NCBI GenBank assembly: GCA_902577285.1
Contig: CACGYL010000011.1
Span: 1-35,305 of the forward strand
Reading direction: 5' to 3'
Source of the DNA: an uncultured Pelagibacteraceae bacterium
GTDB taxonomy: Bacteria > Pseudomonadota > Alphaproteobacteria > Pelagibacterales > Pelagibacteraceae
DNA: 35,305 nucleotides
The notes under the pieces were generated by a model. That model was not told the DNA's origin. It made no database searches and saw nothing but the letters and a program-made list of their open reading frames with translations. The stretch's first letter is position 1. Each line of letters begins with the position of its first letter. A program made the translations under genes and the position numbers. Below are positions 6,673 to 14,984 of this stretch, piece after piece.

Positions 6673-9198
6673 TTATTCATTTCTTACAAGTGGATAAACT
6701 TTTGGACTTAAGTATTTAAAATTTGTTAATACTATAAGAGCAAGTGTTGTAAAGCCAACACCAATTATAACATATAAAAATATTTCAAATTCAAATAACC
6801 AGTTGAGTTGAAAAATATTTTCAATAACAAACCTCGATGCTATTACAGAAAATATAGTAGAAAATAATATTATAGATAAAAAAGATATTATGAATTCAAT
6901 AATTGAGGACATAATAATTTCTTTCTTTGAGAAGCCTAAAATTTTAAAAATAAGGTTTTGAAATGTTTTGATTTTTCCTTGAACAATAATTGCACTTGAA
7001 ATCACAACTAAACCAACAATAACAGTGACAGCTGAAATTATACTTACTGCAATAAATACTTTATTAAGTACATTTGTTACTTTTGACAAATAATCTGAAA
7101 TTTTTATTATTGATACGCTTGGAAATTGATCCAAAAAATTTACTTCATTAAAATTTTCAGTATTTTTAAATTTTATAGTAGAAAGGTACTCATGTGGAAT
7201 ATTTTTTGCAAATTGAGGATTAAGTAACATTGCAAAGTTAATACTTAAATCTTGATAATTCACCATTCTAAAATTAACTACTTCTCCTTCAATTTCTCTT
7301 CCATAAATTCTTAGTGTAAACATGTCACCAATGTTAACTCCAAAGTCTTTTGCGACTTTGCTATCTAATGAAATTTGTAATTTGTTAGGTTGTGAATTAT
7401 CCCACCAACTACCCTCTAAAATTGGATTATCTTTTGGAATTGTGTCAACCCAAGAAACTCGTCTATCATTCATTATTACCCAATAACTATCATTAGTAGT
7501 TGATATATATGTGTTTGGGTCAATTCCATTAATTTTAACAATCCCAGCTGAAACCATAGGAACAATCTCTATTACAGCGTCTTTATCTATGTCATAAATG
7601 ACTTTTTGAAATGAATCTTTTTGATTGTTTTGTATCCCTAAGAAAAAATAATCAGGCGCAATGTCTGGAATTGACTTTGCTATTTCTCTTTTAAAGTTAG
7701 AGCCTACAAATGATAATGTAAGCAACAATGTCATTCCTAGTCCAAGAGACATAACAGTTATTGGCGTAATACTTTTTGATTGTGTGATATTTTTAATTGC
7801 TATTTTTGAAGAAATTCCAAGATTAATTAGATTATTCCTGAGTAATAATATTATTAAACGGGAAACATAAAAAAATATCGCTAGACATACAAAGAAGGAA
7901 GCAAAATAAATAAAGCTGTAATATGGAAGAGAGGACCTAAATGCAAATAAACTAATTAAAATAGCTAGTAGTAATAAACTTAACATTATCGATTTATTTG
8001 AATATTTAAACTGCAAACTTTGAAAAACATTTCTAAACAAACTAGAGGCTTTAATTTGGTCAATAGAATTAACAGTTGGGATTGAAAATATTATTATTAC
8101 CAATAATCCAACTAAAAAAACTATTGATAAATTTATTATTGAAAAAGAGGCCTCAATATTTAATCCAAGTCCATCTGATATATATTTATCTACAATTGGC
8201 ACCAATAGGAAACTAAAACCATAAGCAATGAGTGAAATAAAAAATAAACTTATAAATAATTGTAAATAATAAATAGTCTTAATATTTATAGAATTAATTC
8301 CTATTGCTTTTTGAACTGCAATTGATGAATTCTTTTGGTTAATAAATGAAAGAAGCGTATTTGCAATTCCTATTCCGGCAATAAGCATAGCACTTATTGA
8401 TACCAATGATAAAAATTGTGAAAAATTATCAATAATTCTTTTAATGCCTCCAGCAGAATTTTCTGGATATCGTATTTTTACTTTACTGTTATTTTTAAAA
8501 ATATTAACAATTCTATTTATTTTATTATCTTTGTTTTCGTTACCATCAAATCGGATTTTATATTCGTAATTTAAGAAGCTTCCTAAAGTATTTAATTCCA
8601 AATTATCTAATGTTTTTTTTCCTGTTAAGGCAAAATCACCAAAAACAAATGCTCCGCCAATATCTGGTAGAGCTTTCACGGTACCAATAACTTTAAATTC
8701 TTTATTTTGAACTTTTACGATATCATTAATTTTAAGTTTTAAATTCTTAAATATATTTTCGTTTACAATTATAGTGTTATCAATTTTGTTCAAATTCTCT
8801 AATGACCCAATTGGTTCATAAATTACTTCTCCATACAAAGGGTAATTTTGATCAACTGCTTTTATTCTTGTAAATGATGTTTTATTATTTTTATTTTTTG
8901 TTGTTGAAATCATTGTGCTGAATTCAACCATTTGCGATACTGTAGAAAAACTTTCGAGCTGATTGATTAAACTTCTATCACCTTCTTTATTATTATAATC
9001 AATTTCTAAATCGCCTCCTAAAAGAACTTTTGAATTTTCGTTAAGTTCATTTTCTAAACTGTCTTCAATAGTTAAGATAGCACTAAGTATAAAAAGGCTT
9101 ATTAATAAAGTAATTATGATGCTAAATATTTTTGAGTAACTTCTAGTTAAATCACGAAATGCATATCTAGAGTAAAGACTTAAATCATTTATTTTCAC
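6673..9198 (-). CDS. FtsX-like ABC transporter permease, YbbP/MacB-type
   Basis: An 841-residue protein with an N-terminal membrane anchor, large extracytoplasmic MacB-PCD-like domains (about residues 45-235 and 500-680) and two FtsX bundles. The first bundle begins near residue 262 (ISAMLIAGIGIANTLLSF), the second near residue 715, and there are central helices at about 400-460. Ten or so membrane segments in a 4+2+4 layout match YbbP, the partner of YbbA. The reading frame overlaps the ATPase gene by 14 bases, so the two are translated together. Such transporters usually move lipids or release envelope proteins; linkage to a TesA-like esterase (ybbA-tesA-ybbP in E. coli) supports this family. 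The substrate is unknown. Confidence 0.88.
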   Translation of the reverse strand: MKINDLSLYSRYAFRDLTRSYSKIFSIIITLLISLFILSAILTIEDSLENELNENSKVLLGGDLEIDYNNKEGDRSLINQLESFSTVSQMVEFSTMISTTKNKNNKTSFTRIKAVDQNYPLYGEVIYEPIGSLENLNKIDNTIIVNENIFKNLKLKINDIVKVQNKEFKVIGTVKALPDIGGAFVFGDFALTGKKTLDNLELNTLGSFLNYEYKIRFDGNENKDNKINRIVNIFKNNSKVKIRYPENSAGGIKRIIDNFSQFLSLVSISAMLIAGIGIANTLLSFINQKNSSIAVQKAIGINSINIKTIYYLQLFISLFFISLIAYGFSFLLVPIVDKYISDGLGLNIEASFSIINLSIVFLVGLLVIIIFSIPTVNSIDQIKASSLFRNVFQSLQFKYSNKSIMLSLLLLAILISLFAFRSSLPYYSFIYFASFFVCLAIFFYVSRLIILLLRNNLINLGISSKIAIKNITQSKSITPITVMSLGLGMTLLLTLSFVGSNFKREIAKSIPDIAPDYFFLGIQNNQKDSFQKVIYDIDKDAVIEIVPMVSAGIVKINGIDPNTYISTTNDSYWVIMNDRRVSWVDTIPKDNPILEGSWWDNSQPNKLQISLDSKVAKDFGVNIGDMFTLRIYGREIEGEVVNFRMVNYQDLSINFAMLLNPQFAKNIPHEYLSTIKFKNTENFNEVNFLDQFPSVSIIKISDYLSKVTNVLNKVFIAVSIISAVTVIVGLVVISSAIIVQGKIKTFQNLIFKILGFSKKEIIMSSIIEFIISFLSIILFSTIFSVIASRFVIENIFQLNWLFEFEIFLYVIIGVGFTTLALIVLTNFKYLSPKVYPLVRNE

Positions 9199-9859
9199 TA
9201 ATTACTCCATCTTTAATATTGATTTTCCTTTTTGTAAGATTCGCCAAATTATTATCATGTGTAACCATTATTAAACTTGCGTTTTCATCTTCAATATAAT
9301 TAAAAAGTAAATTAGAAATTTTGTCTGTATTTTCACTATCCAAGTTACCAGTTGGCTCATCAGCTAAAATTAGCTCTGGTTTCATTGCAACAGATCTTGC
9401 AATGGCAACCCTTTGTTGTTCTCCTCCTGAAAGTTGACTTGGAAAATTATTTAATCTATTACTTAGACCAAACCTATCTAAAATTTCTTTTGCCTTAGCT
9501 GTTGAATTGTTAAATTTATTTATTTCTAAAGATAGGCTTACATTCTCAAGAGCAGTGTAATTTGGTATTAAATAAAAGGATTGAAATACTATTCCAATAT
9601 TTTTTCTTCTAATTTCAGAAATCTCATCTTCATTCATCTTAGATACTTCTAAGTCTCTAAAAAAAATGTTTCCTGAAGATACTTTTTCAAGTCCTCCAAT
9701 TAACATTATTAAACTTGTTTTGCCTGAACCACTTTCTCCAACTACTGAAATGGTTTCTTTATAATCTACATCGAAACTAATATTTTTTAAAATATTTATA
9801 GACTTACTGTCTATGGTATAATTTAAATTAACTTTAGATAATTTTAAAAGCTTACTCAT
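9185..9859 (-). CDS. ABC transporter ATP-binding protein, YbbA/LolD type
   Basis: A 224-residue ATPase starting at the ATG at 9859. The frame is open back to 9916, but those extra 19 residues lie in the divergent esterase gene and are not family sequence. Walker A GESGSGKT is at 41-48, the Q-loop VFQSFYLIP at 91-99, the signature LSGGEQQR at 143-150, Walker B LILADEP at 163-169 and the switch His at 201. The [10 protein letters not shown] pattern is typical of the MacB/LolD/YbbA family. It overlaps the start of its FtsX-like permease by 14 bases. Its start codon shares two bases with that of the divergent tesA-like gene. Confidence 0.92.
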   Translation of the reverse strand: MSKLLKLSKVNLNYTIDSKSINILKNISFDVDYKETISVVGESGSGKTSLIMLIGGLEKVSSGNIFFRDLEVSKMNEDEISEIRRKNIGIVFQSFYLIPNYTALENVSLSLEINKFNNSTAKAKEILDRFGLSNRLNNFPSQLSGGEQQRVAIARSVAMKPELILADEPTGNLDSENTDKISNLLFNYIEDENASLIMVTHDNNLANLTKRKINIKDGVISENK

Positions 9860-10469
9860 GATAAAAAAATTAATTATTAAAATAATAGTTTTATTAATAC
9901 CAGCATTTGTAGCCAAAGCCGATTACAAAGTTGTCTTATTTGGTGATAGCCTTATGGCAGGTTATGGCTTGGATAAAAAATATCATTTATCTACCGTGCT
10001 TGAGAAAAGTTTAAATAAAAAAGGCTTAAAAGTAAAAGTCATCAATGCAAGTGTATCAGGAGATACATCTGCTGGAGGTTTAAATAGAATAGCTTGGACA
10101 ATTAGTGAAGAGAATATTGATATAATTTTATTAGGCCTTGGCGCAAATGATATGTTGCGAGGAATTAGTCCAAATGAAACTGAAAAAAACTTGGAAAAAA
10201 TTATTATAAAAATATTAAATAAAGAAATTCACATAGTTATTGCTGGAATGATAGCACCTAATACTCATGGATATGATTATAAAAATAAATTTGATAAAAT
10301 TTTTAAAAGATTATCCATTAAATATGAATTGGATTTTATACCTTTTTTGCTAGAAGGAGTTGCTTTAAATCCTGATTTAAATTTAGATGATGGAATACAT
10401 CCTAATGAAAAAGGTGTTATTATAATAGGTAAAAATATAGAAAAAAAATTAATTAATATTCTAAATTAA
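9858..10469 (+). CDS. tesA: Exported GDSL lipase/esterase, TesA-like
   Basis: A 203-residue SGNH hydrolase. A signal peptide (about residues 1-20) precedes DYKVVLFGDSL. The SGNH residues are visible: Ser31 in GDSL, the oxyanion Gly near SGDTSAGG (68-74), Asn97 in GLGANDML, and the D178/H181 pair in DDGIHPN. These match TesA (lysophospholipase L1/thioesterase I/protease I), which hydrolyses acyl thioesters and lysophospholipids in the periplasm. The divergent YbbA/YbbP pair is the same partnership found in many Proteobacteria. The stop codon overlaps the convergent alanine dehydrogenase stop by four bases. No Shine-Dalgarno is clear. Confidence 0.9.
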   Translation: MIKKLIIKIIVLLIPAFVAKADYKVVLFGDSLMAGYGLDKKYHLSTVLEKSLNKKGLKVKVINASVSGDTSAGGLNRIAWTISEENIDIILLGLGANDMLRGISPNETEKNLEKIIIKILNKEIHIVIAGMIAPNTHGYDYKNKFDKIFKRLSIKYELDFIPFLLEGVALNPDLNLDDGIHPNEKGVIIIGKNIEKKLINILN

Positions 10470-11581
10470 TTTAATGCATCTCTAGCGGTTAAATAATCAT
10501 AGCCAAAAACATCTGCAACTGCCTTATAGGTAATTTGTCCTTTATGAACATTTAGTCCAGCTAAAAAATTATGATCGTCTTTTAGTGCTTTATGATACCC
10601 ATCATTCGCAAGTTTTGTTAAGAAGGGTAAAGTTGCTTTATTTAATGCTAAAGTTGAAGTTCTAGGAACTCCACCCGGCATGTTTGCTACACAATAATGT
10701 ACAATATCATCAACAATGTAAGTTGGTTCTGCGTGTGTTGTAGGTTTACTTGTTTCAACACATCCTCCTTGGTCAATTGCGACATCAACAATAACTGATC
10801 CTCGTTTCATATTTTTTATCATTTTTTTAGAAACTAATTTAGGAGCTTCCGCACCTGGAATTAAAACTCCTCCAACTAAAAGATCGCATTGGGAAATTAA
10901 TTTTTCTAAGTCTGTCTTATCACTTAATTGAGGAATAATTTTATCACCAAAGATTTCAGTCAATTGTTTTAATCTAGTCTCTGATTTATCAACAACATGC
11001 ACTTTTGCTCTCATTCCAGTTGCAATGATTGCAGCATTTTCACCAACTACACCTCCACCAAGTATAACAACCTCTGCTGGATCGCCTCCAGGAGCACCTC
11101 CTAATAATATCCCTCTTCCCTTTTGATTTTTTTCTAAACAATGTGCACCTGCTTGCACTGACATTCTACCAGCAACAGCACTCATTGGTGCCAATAAAGG
11201 AAGTCTTCCATTATTATCTGTAACAGTTTCATAAGCTATACAAACTGCTTTTGAGTCTACCAAACCTTTAGTTAATTCTTTTGCTGCTGCTAAATGTAGG
11301 TAGGTAAAAACTATTTGATTTTCCTTAATCATTTTTACTTCATTTGAAAGGGGTTCTTTAACTTTCACAATTACATCCGCATCATTAAATATATCCTCTG
11401 CTTGATTAACTATTTTTGCTCCAGCAGACTTGTATTGATCATTTTCAAAACCTGCTTCATATCCTCCATTATTTTCAACTAAGACTTCATGACCATTGGC
11501 AGTTAATGTTTTAACGCTTTCAGGAGTAAGGCCGATTCTATTTTCTTGAGGTTTAATTTCCTTTGGAACACCTATTTTCAT
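10466..11581 (-). CDS. ald: Alanine dehydrogenase
   Basis: A 371-residue NAD-dependent enzyme of standard family length, catalysing L-alanine + NAD to pyruvate, ammonium and NADH. The N-terminus MKIGVPKEIKPQENRIGLTP is the hallmark, with the substrate-binding Arg at 15. Further marks are VKVKEPL near 72-78, the catalytic His in TYLHLAAAKEL (about 93-103) and the Rossmann GGGVVGENAA loop near 176-185. It lies nine bases after the aminotransferase gene on the same strand, so the two form an operon. The aminotransferase makes alanine from pyruvate, and this enzyme closes the cycle and releases ammonium. That pairing is the known Tpa/Ald route for taurine nitrogen. Confidence 0.95.
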   Translation of the reverse strand: MKIGVPKEIKPQENRIGLTPESVKTLTANGHEVLVENNGGYEAGFENDQYKSAGAKIVNQAEDIFNDADVIVKVKEPLSNEVKMIKENQIVFTYLHLAAAKELTKGLVDSKAVCIAYETVTDNNGRLPLLAPMSAVAGRMSVQAGAHCLEKNQKGRGILLGGAPGGDPAEVVILGGGVVGENAAIIATGMRAKVHVVDKSETRLKQLTEIFGDKIIPQLSDKTDLEKLISQCDLLVGGVLIPGAEAPKLVSKKMIKNMKRGSVIVDVAIDQGGCVETSKPTTHAEPTYIVDDIVHYCVANMPGGVPRTSTLALNKATLPFLTKLANDGYHKALKDDHNFLAGLNVHKGQITYKAVADVFGYDYLTARDALN

Positions 11582-11590
11582 ATAAGTGAG

Positions 11591-12934
11591 TTAGTTTTTT
11601 TTACTTTTAGAGTAATTCGTAATTCCTGTTCTTAGTTTATCGATTATTTCATCAATATGTTTCTTTTCACAAATGAACATAGGAGCAATGATTAAACAGT
11701 CCCCAGTAGCTTTAAAGTTGACACCAGCTTCATAACAATGTTTAAAACAAGTAAATCCTGCTGCTCCTGGTTTTTTATCCATTTTAATATCAATTCCACC
11801 CATCATTCCATATCCTCTTATATTATCTACTACATCAATATCTTTTAAAGACATTAAACCTTCTTGGAAATAAGGAGCTAAGTTTTTAGCTCTATTAAAT
11901 ATATCTTCTTTCTCGAAAATATCTTGAACTGCTAATCCTGCTGCAACAGAAACAGGTATCCCAGAATAAGTATAACCATGAAATAGTTCAATTGAACCTT
12001 TTGGTGACCCATCCATTACTGTATCATAAATTTCTTCCTTGCAAGCAACTGCTCCTAAAGGACTAATTCCATTTGTTGTAGCCTTAGCCATAGTAATTAT
12101 ATCAGGTGTTACTCCGTATTCTTGAGACGCGAATGGAGAGCCTGTTCTTCCCCAGCCTGTAATTACTTCATCAAAAATTAAAAGAATTCCATGCTTATCA
12201 CAAATCTCTCTTAATCTTTGTAAGTATCCTTTTGGAGGAACAAGTGTTCCAGTTGACCCTGCAATCGGTTCAACGATACATGCAGCAATGTTTTCAGATC
12301 CAAAGTTAGTGCAAATTCTTTCAAGATCTTCAGCTATCTCAGCTCCAGTTTCTGGTTGTCCAGAAACAAATTTATGTTCTGGTAAATGAGTATGTCTCAT
12401 GTGAACAACTCCTGGCATTAAAACACTTGCAAAAGTTTTTACATTATTAATCATTCCGCCAACTGAGGTAGCTCCAATATTCATACCATGGTAAGCTCTT
12501 TCTCTTCCCACAAATCTAAATCTTTGCCCTTCACCTCTAGCCTTATGATAAGCAACTGAAATTTTAATTGCTGTTTCAACGGCAGTTGATCCACATATAG
12601 TATAAAAAATTCTATTTAAATTTCCTGGAGTATGTTTTGAAATTCTTGTAGCAAGTTCAAATGAACCTCCGAAGCCCTGTTGAAAGGGTTGAGCATAATC
12701 AACAGTTCTTAATTGTTTTGTTATAGCCTCAATTATTTCCTCTCTACCATGGCCTAATGGGTTACAAAATAAACCCGAACTTGCATCTATTTGAGTTTGT
12801 CCTTGATGATTTTTTAGATAAACCCCTTTTGCCTCTACTATTAATCTTGGATTTGCTTTAAAGTCTCTATTTGAAGAGAATGGCATCCAATGTTCATTAA
12901 GTGAATTTGGTATTTGTGGTTTTTCAGAGCTCAT
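11591..12934 (-). CDS. Class III omega-amino acid:pyruvate aminotransferase, candidate taurine:pyruvate aminotransferase
   Basis: A 447-residue PLP enzyme. Asp255 of FDEVITGWG contacts the pyridine nitrogen, and Lys284 (TMAKATTNG) is the Schiff-base lysine. The opening HWMPFSSNRDFKANPRL, the RERAYHGMN block (144-152) and GSTGTLVPPKGYLQRLR closely match the beta-alanine/omega-amino acid:pyruvate transaminase branch. The usual products are an aldehyde and alanine. Pairing with ald in one operon and divergence from a taurine-type transporter make taurine (to sulfoacetaldehyde) the favoured substrate. Beta-alanine, hypotaurine or other omega-amines remain possible from sequence alone. No sulfoacetaldehyde acetyltransferase (Xsc) gene lies in the window. 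Confidence 0.85.
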   Translation of the reverse strand: MSSEKPQIPNSLNEHWMPFSSNRDFKANPRLIVEAKGVYLKNHQGQTQIDASSGLFCNPLGHGREEIIEAITKQLRTVDYAQPFQQGFGGSFELATRISKHTPGNLNRIFYTICGSTAVETAIKISVAYHKARGEGQRFRFVGRERAYHGMNIGATSVGGMINNVKTFASVLMPGVVHMRHTHLPEHKFVSGQPETGAEIAEDLERICTNFGSENIAACIVEPIAGSTGTLVPPKGYLQRLREICDKHGILLIFDEVITGWGRTGSPFASQEYGVTPDIITMAKATTNGISPLGAVACKEEIYDTVMDGSPKGSIELFHGYTYSGIPVSVAAGLAVQDIFEKEDIFNRAKNLAPYFQEGLMSLKDIDVVDNIRGYGMMGGIDIKMDKKPGAAGFTCFKHCYEAGVNFKATGDCLIIAPMFICEKKHIDEIIDKLRTGITNYSKSKKN

Positions 12935-13161
12935 AAATATTTTAAAAGTTTAATTATACTCTCTAATAGACTAATTTAAAAAAATAGAAAATAATTAATG
13001 CGCACATTTAGTATGTAATAAGGTTATATAAAATACAACCTAAAATTGAACCCATTTTAGACATCTCAATTTACATGTGATTATGATGCCTACAAAATTC
13101 ATTTACTTATATTCAAAATTGCACTTAAATAACGCTAATTAAATTTAATTAAGGAGATAAA
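12935..13161. promoter_or_regulatory. Divergent promoter region between the aminotransferase operon and tauA
   Basis: This 227-base spacer is the longest non-coding stretch between genes in the window. It contains no riboswitch consensus that I recognise. It must hold the promoters of both divergent transcripts and is the natural place for shared control of uptake and transamination. The tauA start is preceded by a strong AAGGAG Shine-Dalgarno at 13151-13156. No confident -35/-10 pair can be assigned by eye. Confidence 0.5.
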
Positions 13162-14103
13162 ATGAAGAAAATAATTAGTTTTATTTTAGGAAGTTTATTT
13201 GCTCTTAACCTATCAATTTCAGCTGCAAATGCTGCTGCAAATGAAGTTAGAGTTGCATACTTTCTAGAATGGCCTAGTCCAAATCTAGAGGACATGCAAA
13301 AAAAGAATTTTGCTAAAGCTCTTGGAGTTCCAGTAAAATGGACAAACTTCACAAATGGTGGAGCAATGACAGATGCAATGCTAGCAGGAGACATTGATAT
13401 ATCTTATTCACAAGGTCTAGTGCCTTTTATTAATGCTGTTAAATCTAATGCACCTATCAAGTTAGTTGATATTGCAATGGAATACGGAATGGGCGGAACT
13501 ACTTGTGTTACATCTAACGCTTCTGGTATTACTAAAGCTAATGCAACTGAATTAGAAGGTAAAAAAGTTGCAGTTCCACTAGGAACAATGGCAGAATATG
13601 TATTTGATGAAAGTATGAAAGTTGTTGGAGCTGACAGAAGTAAAATGGATATAATTCAAATGGATCCTGAAGAAGGTGCCGCTGCATTAGTGAGTGGTGA
13701 TGTTGTAATGGCATGTTTATTTGGTGGTAACTCTATTAAAGCAGCAGTAGCTGTTGGTTCAAGATTATTAACAGTAGATGAAGCAAGAGCAGCTGGAATT
13801 CTAGGAATAGATATTACTTCAGTAACTGATAAATTTATGAAGGAAAATCCTGGAATGTTAAGAACTTTTATAGAAGTAACTCATGAAGCAAATGACAGAT
13901 ACAGAGCAGGTAAGAGTGATATGAATGCTATGTCTAAAGCTTCTGAAATGAAAGTTGCAGATATGAAAGAAACTTTAAGTGGATTTAAATTCTTAACTCC
14001 AGAAGAAACTAAACAATCTATGGAAAGTGGAAACCTTGATGCATTCTTAAAAGGAATGGGAACTCCAGGTGGAAATGTAGATACAAGTTTCTTACCTTTA
14101 TAA
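13162..14103 (+). CDS. tauA: Periplasmic substrate-binding protein of a taurine-type ABC transporter (TauA)
   Basis: A 313-residue NMT1/SsuA/TauA-family binding protein. The signal peptide (about residues 1-24, cleavage after ANA) precedes VRVAYFLEWPSP. The family elements NGGAMTDAMLAGDIDISYSQ (ligand-cleft region, about 73-92), LEGKKVAVPLGTMAEYVF and MDPEEGAAALVSGDV are all present. It captures the substrate in the periplasm and delivers it to TauBC. The strong Shine-Dalgarno and the terminator directly after the gene suggest it is made in large excess over the membrane components, as usual for SAR11 binding proteins. The ligand is inferred to be taurine from family and neighbours; other omega-amino acids are possible. 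Confidence 0.88.
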   Translation: MKKIISFILGSLFALNLSISAANAAANEVRVAYFLEWPSPNLEDMQKKNFAKALGVPVKWTNFTNGGAMTDAMLAGDIDISYSQGLVPFINAVKSNAPIKLVDIAMEYGMGGTTCVTSNASGITKANATELEGKKVAVPLGTMAEYVFDESMKVVGADRSKMDIIQMDPEEGAAALVSGDVVMACLFGGNSIKAAVAVGSRLLTVDEARAAGILGIDITSVTDKFMKENPGMLRTFIEVTHEANDRYRAGKSDMNAMSKASEMKVADMKETLSGFKFLTPEETKQSMESGNLDAFLKGMGTPGGNVDTSFLPL

Positions 14104-14124
14104 TCTAAAGAGTAAAAATATTTA

Positions 14125-14159
14125 ATAGGCGCTAACTAAAATTAGCGCCTATTTTTTTT
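14125..14159 (+). terminator. Intrinsic terminator/attenuating hairpin between tauA and tauB
   Basis: Perfect 11-bp stem ATAGGCGCTAA (14125-14135) / TTAGCGCCTAT (14142-14152) with a six-base loop, followed by a run of T to 14159. It lies 22 bases after the tauA stop and 28 bases before the tauB ATG. Partial termination here would set a high binding-protein to transporter ratio. Confidence 0.93.
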
Positions 14160-14186
14160 AATAAAATTTTTATATAAAGTTATCTT

Positions 14187-14984
14187 ATGAGTGATTTAGT
14201 TTCTCAAGATCTAAATATGATCTTTAAAACACCTAAGGGAGAAACTGTTCATGCATTAAAAGATGTAAGTTTCACTCTTAAAAAAGGTGAACTACTTACA
14301 GTCCTAGGACCTTCAGGTTGTGGGAAAACTACACTTTTAAATATAGCAGCAGGATTTTTAAGACCAACATCTGGCTCTATTGTTCTTGGTGGAAATGAAA
14401 TTAATGGTCCTGGTGTAGAAAGAGGAATGGTATTTCAACAAGGAGCTTTATTTGAATGGTTAACGGTTGCTGAAAATGTTGATTTCGGACTTAGAATGAA
14501 AAAAGAAGATCCAATTAAAACAGCTAAAAAAGTTGATGAATGGCTAGAAATAGTTGGATTAAAAGGTTTTGGTAATACTCCTACATATCAATTATCAGGA
14601 GGAATGCAGCAGAGAGTTGCACTTGCAAGATGTCTTATAAATGATCCAGATTTAATATTAATGGACGAGCCGTTGGGTGCTCTTGATGCTCTAACAAGAG
14701 AAAAAATGCAATCTTTAGTTCTTAAGATTTGGAAAGAAACAGGAAAAACAATTATTTTAATTACTCACTCAGTAGAGGAAGCCTTACTGCTTGGTGAAAG
14801 ATTATATGTAATGGCGCCAAGACCAGGCAGGATACATAAAGAGTACAATCTTCCTTTTGCAGAAATGGGTTTAAAAGAGGATTTAAGAGAAATTAAGAAG
14901 AATAAAGAATTTTCATCTAAGCGTGAAGAAATATTATCCATGATTTGGAACATGGAAGAAGAAATAATGGGGAAAGAAAATTAA
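14187..14984 (+). CDS. tauB: Taurine-type ABC transporter ATPase (TauB)
   Basis: A 265-residue nitrate/sulfonate/taurine-class ATPase. Walker A GPSGCGKTT is at 41-49. The class-specific PGVERGMVFQQGALFEWLTV stretch (about 73-92) contains the Q-loop. The signature LSGGMQQR, Walker B LILMDEPLGALDALT and the switch His in LITHSVEEA follow in order. The C-terminal tail ends in acidic and lysine-rich sequence. The stop codon abuts the tauC ATG with no gap, so the two are translationally coupled. It powers import by the TauA/TauC system. Confidence 0.93.
   Translation: MSDLVSQDLNMIFKTPKGETVHALKDVSFTLKKGELLTVLGPSGCGKTTLLNIAAGFLRPTSGSIVLGGNEINGPGVERGMVFQQGALFEWLTVAENVDFGLRMKKEDPIKTAKKVDEWLEIVGLKGFGNTPTYQLSGGMQQRVALARCLINDPDLILMDEPLGALDALTREKMQSLVLKIWKETGKTIILITHSVEEALLLGERLYVMAPRPGRIHKEYNLPFAEMGLKEDLREIKKNKEFSSKREEILSMIWNMEEEIMGKEN

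Noticed and set aside
9860-9916. 19-residue N-terminal extension of the YbbA-like ATPase
   Set aside because: These codons lie in the signal-peptide region of the divergent esterase and are outside the ATPase family length.
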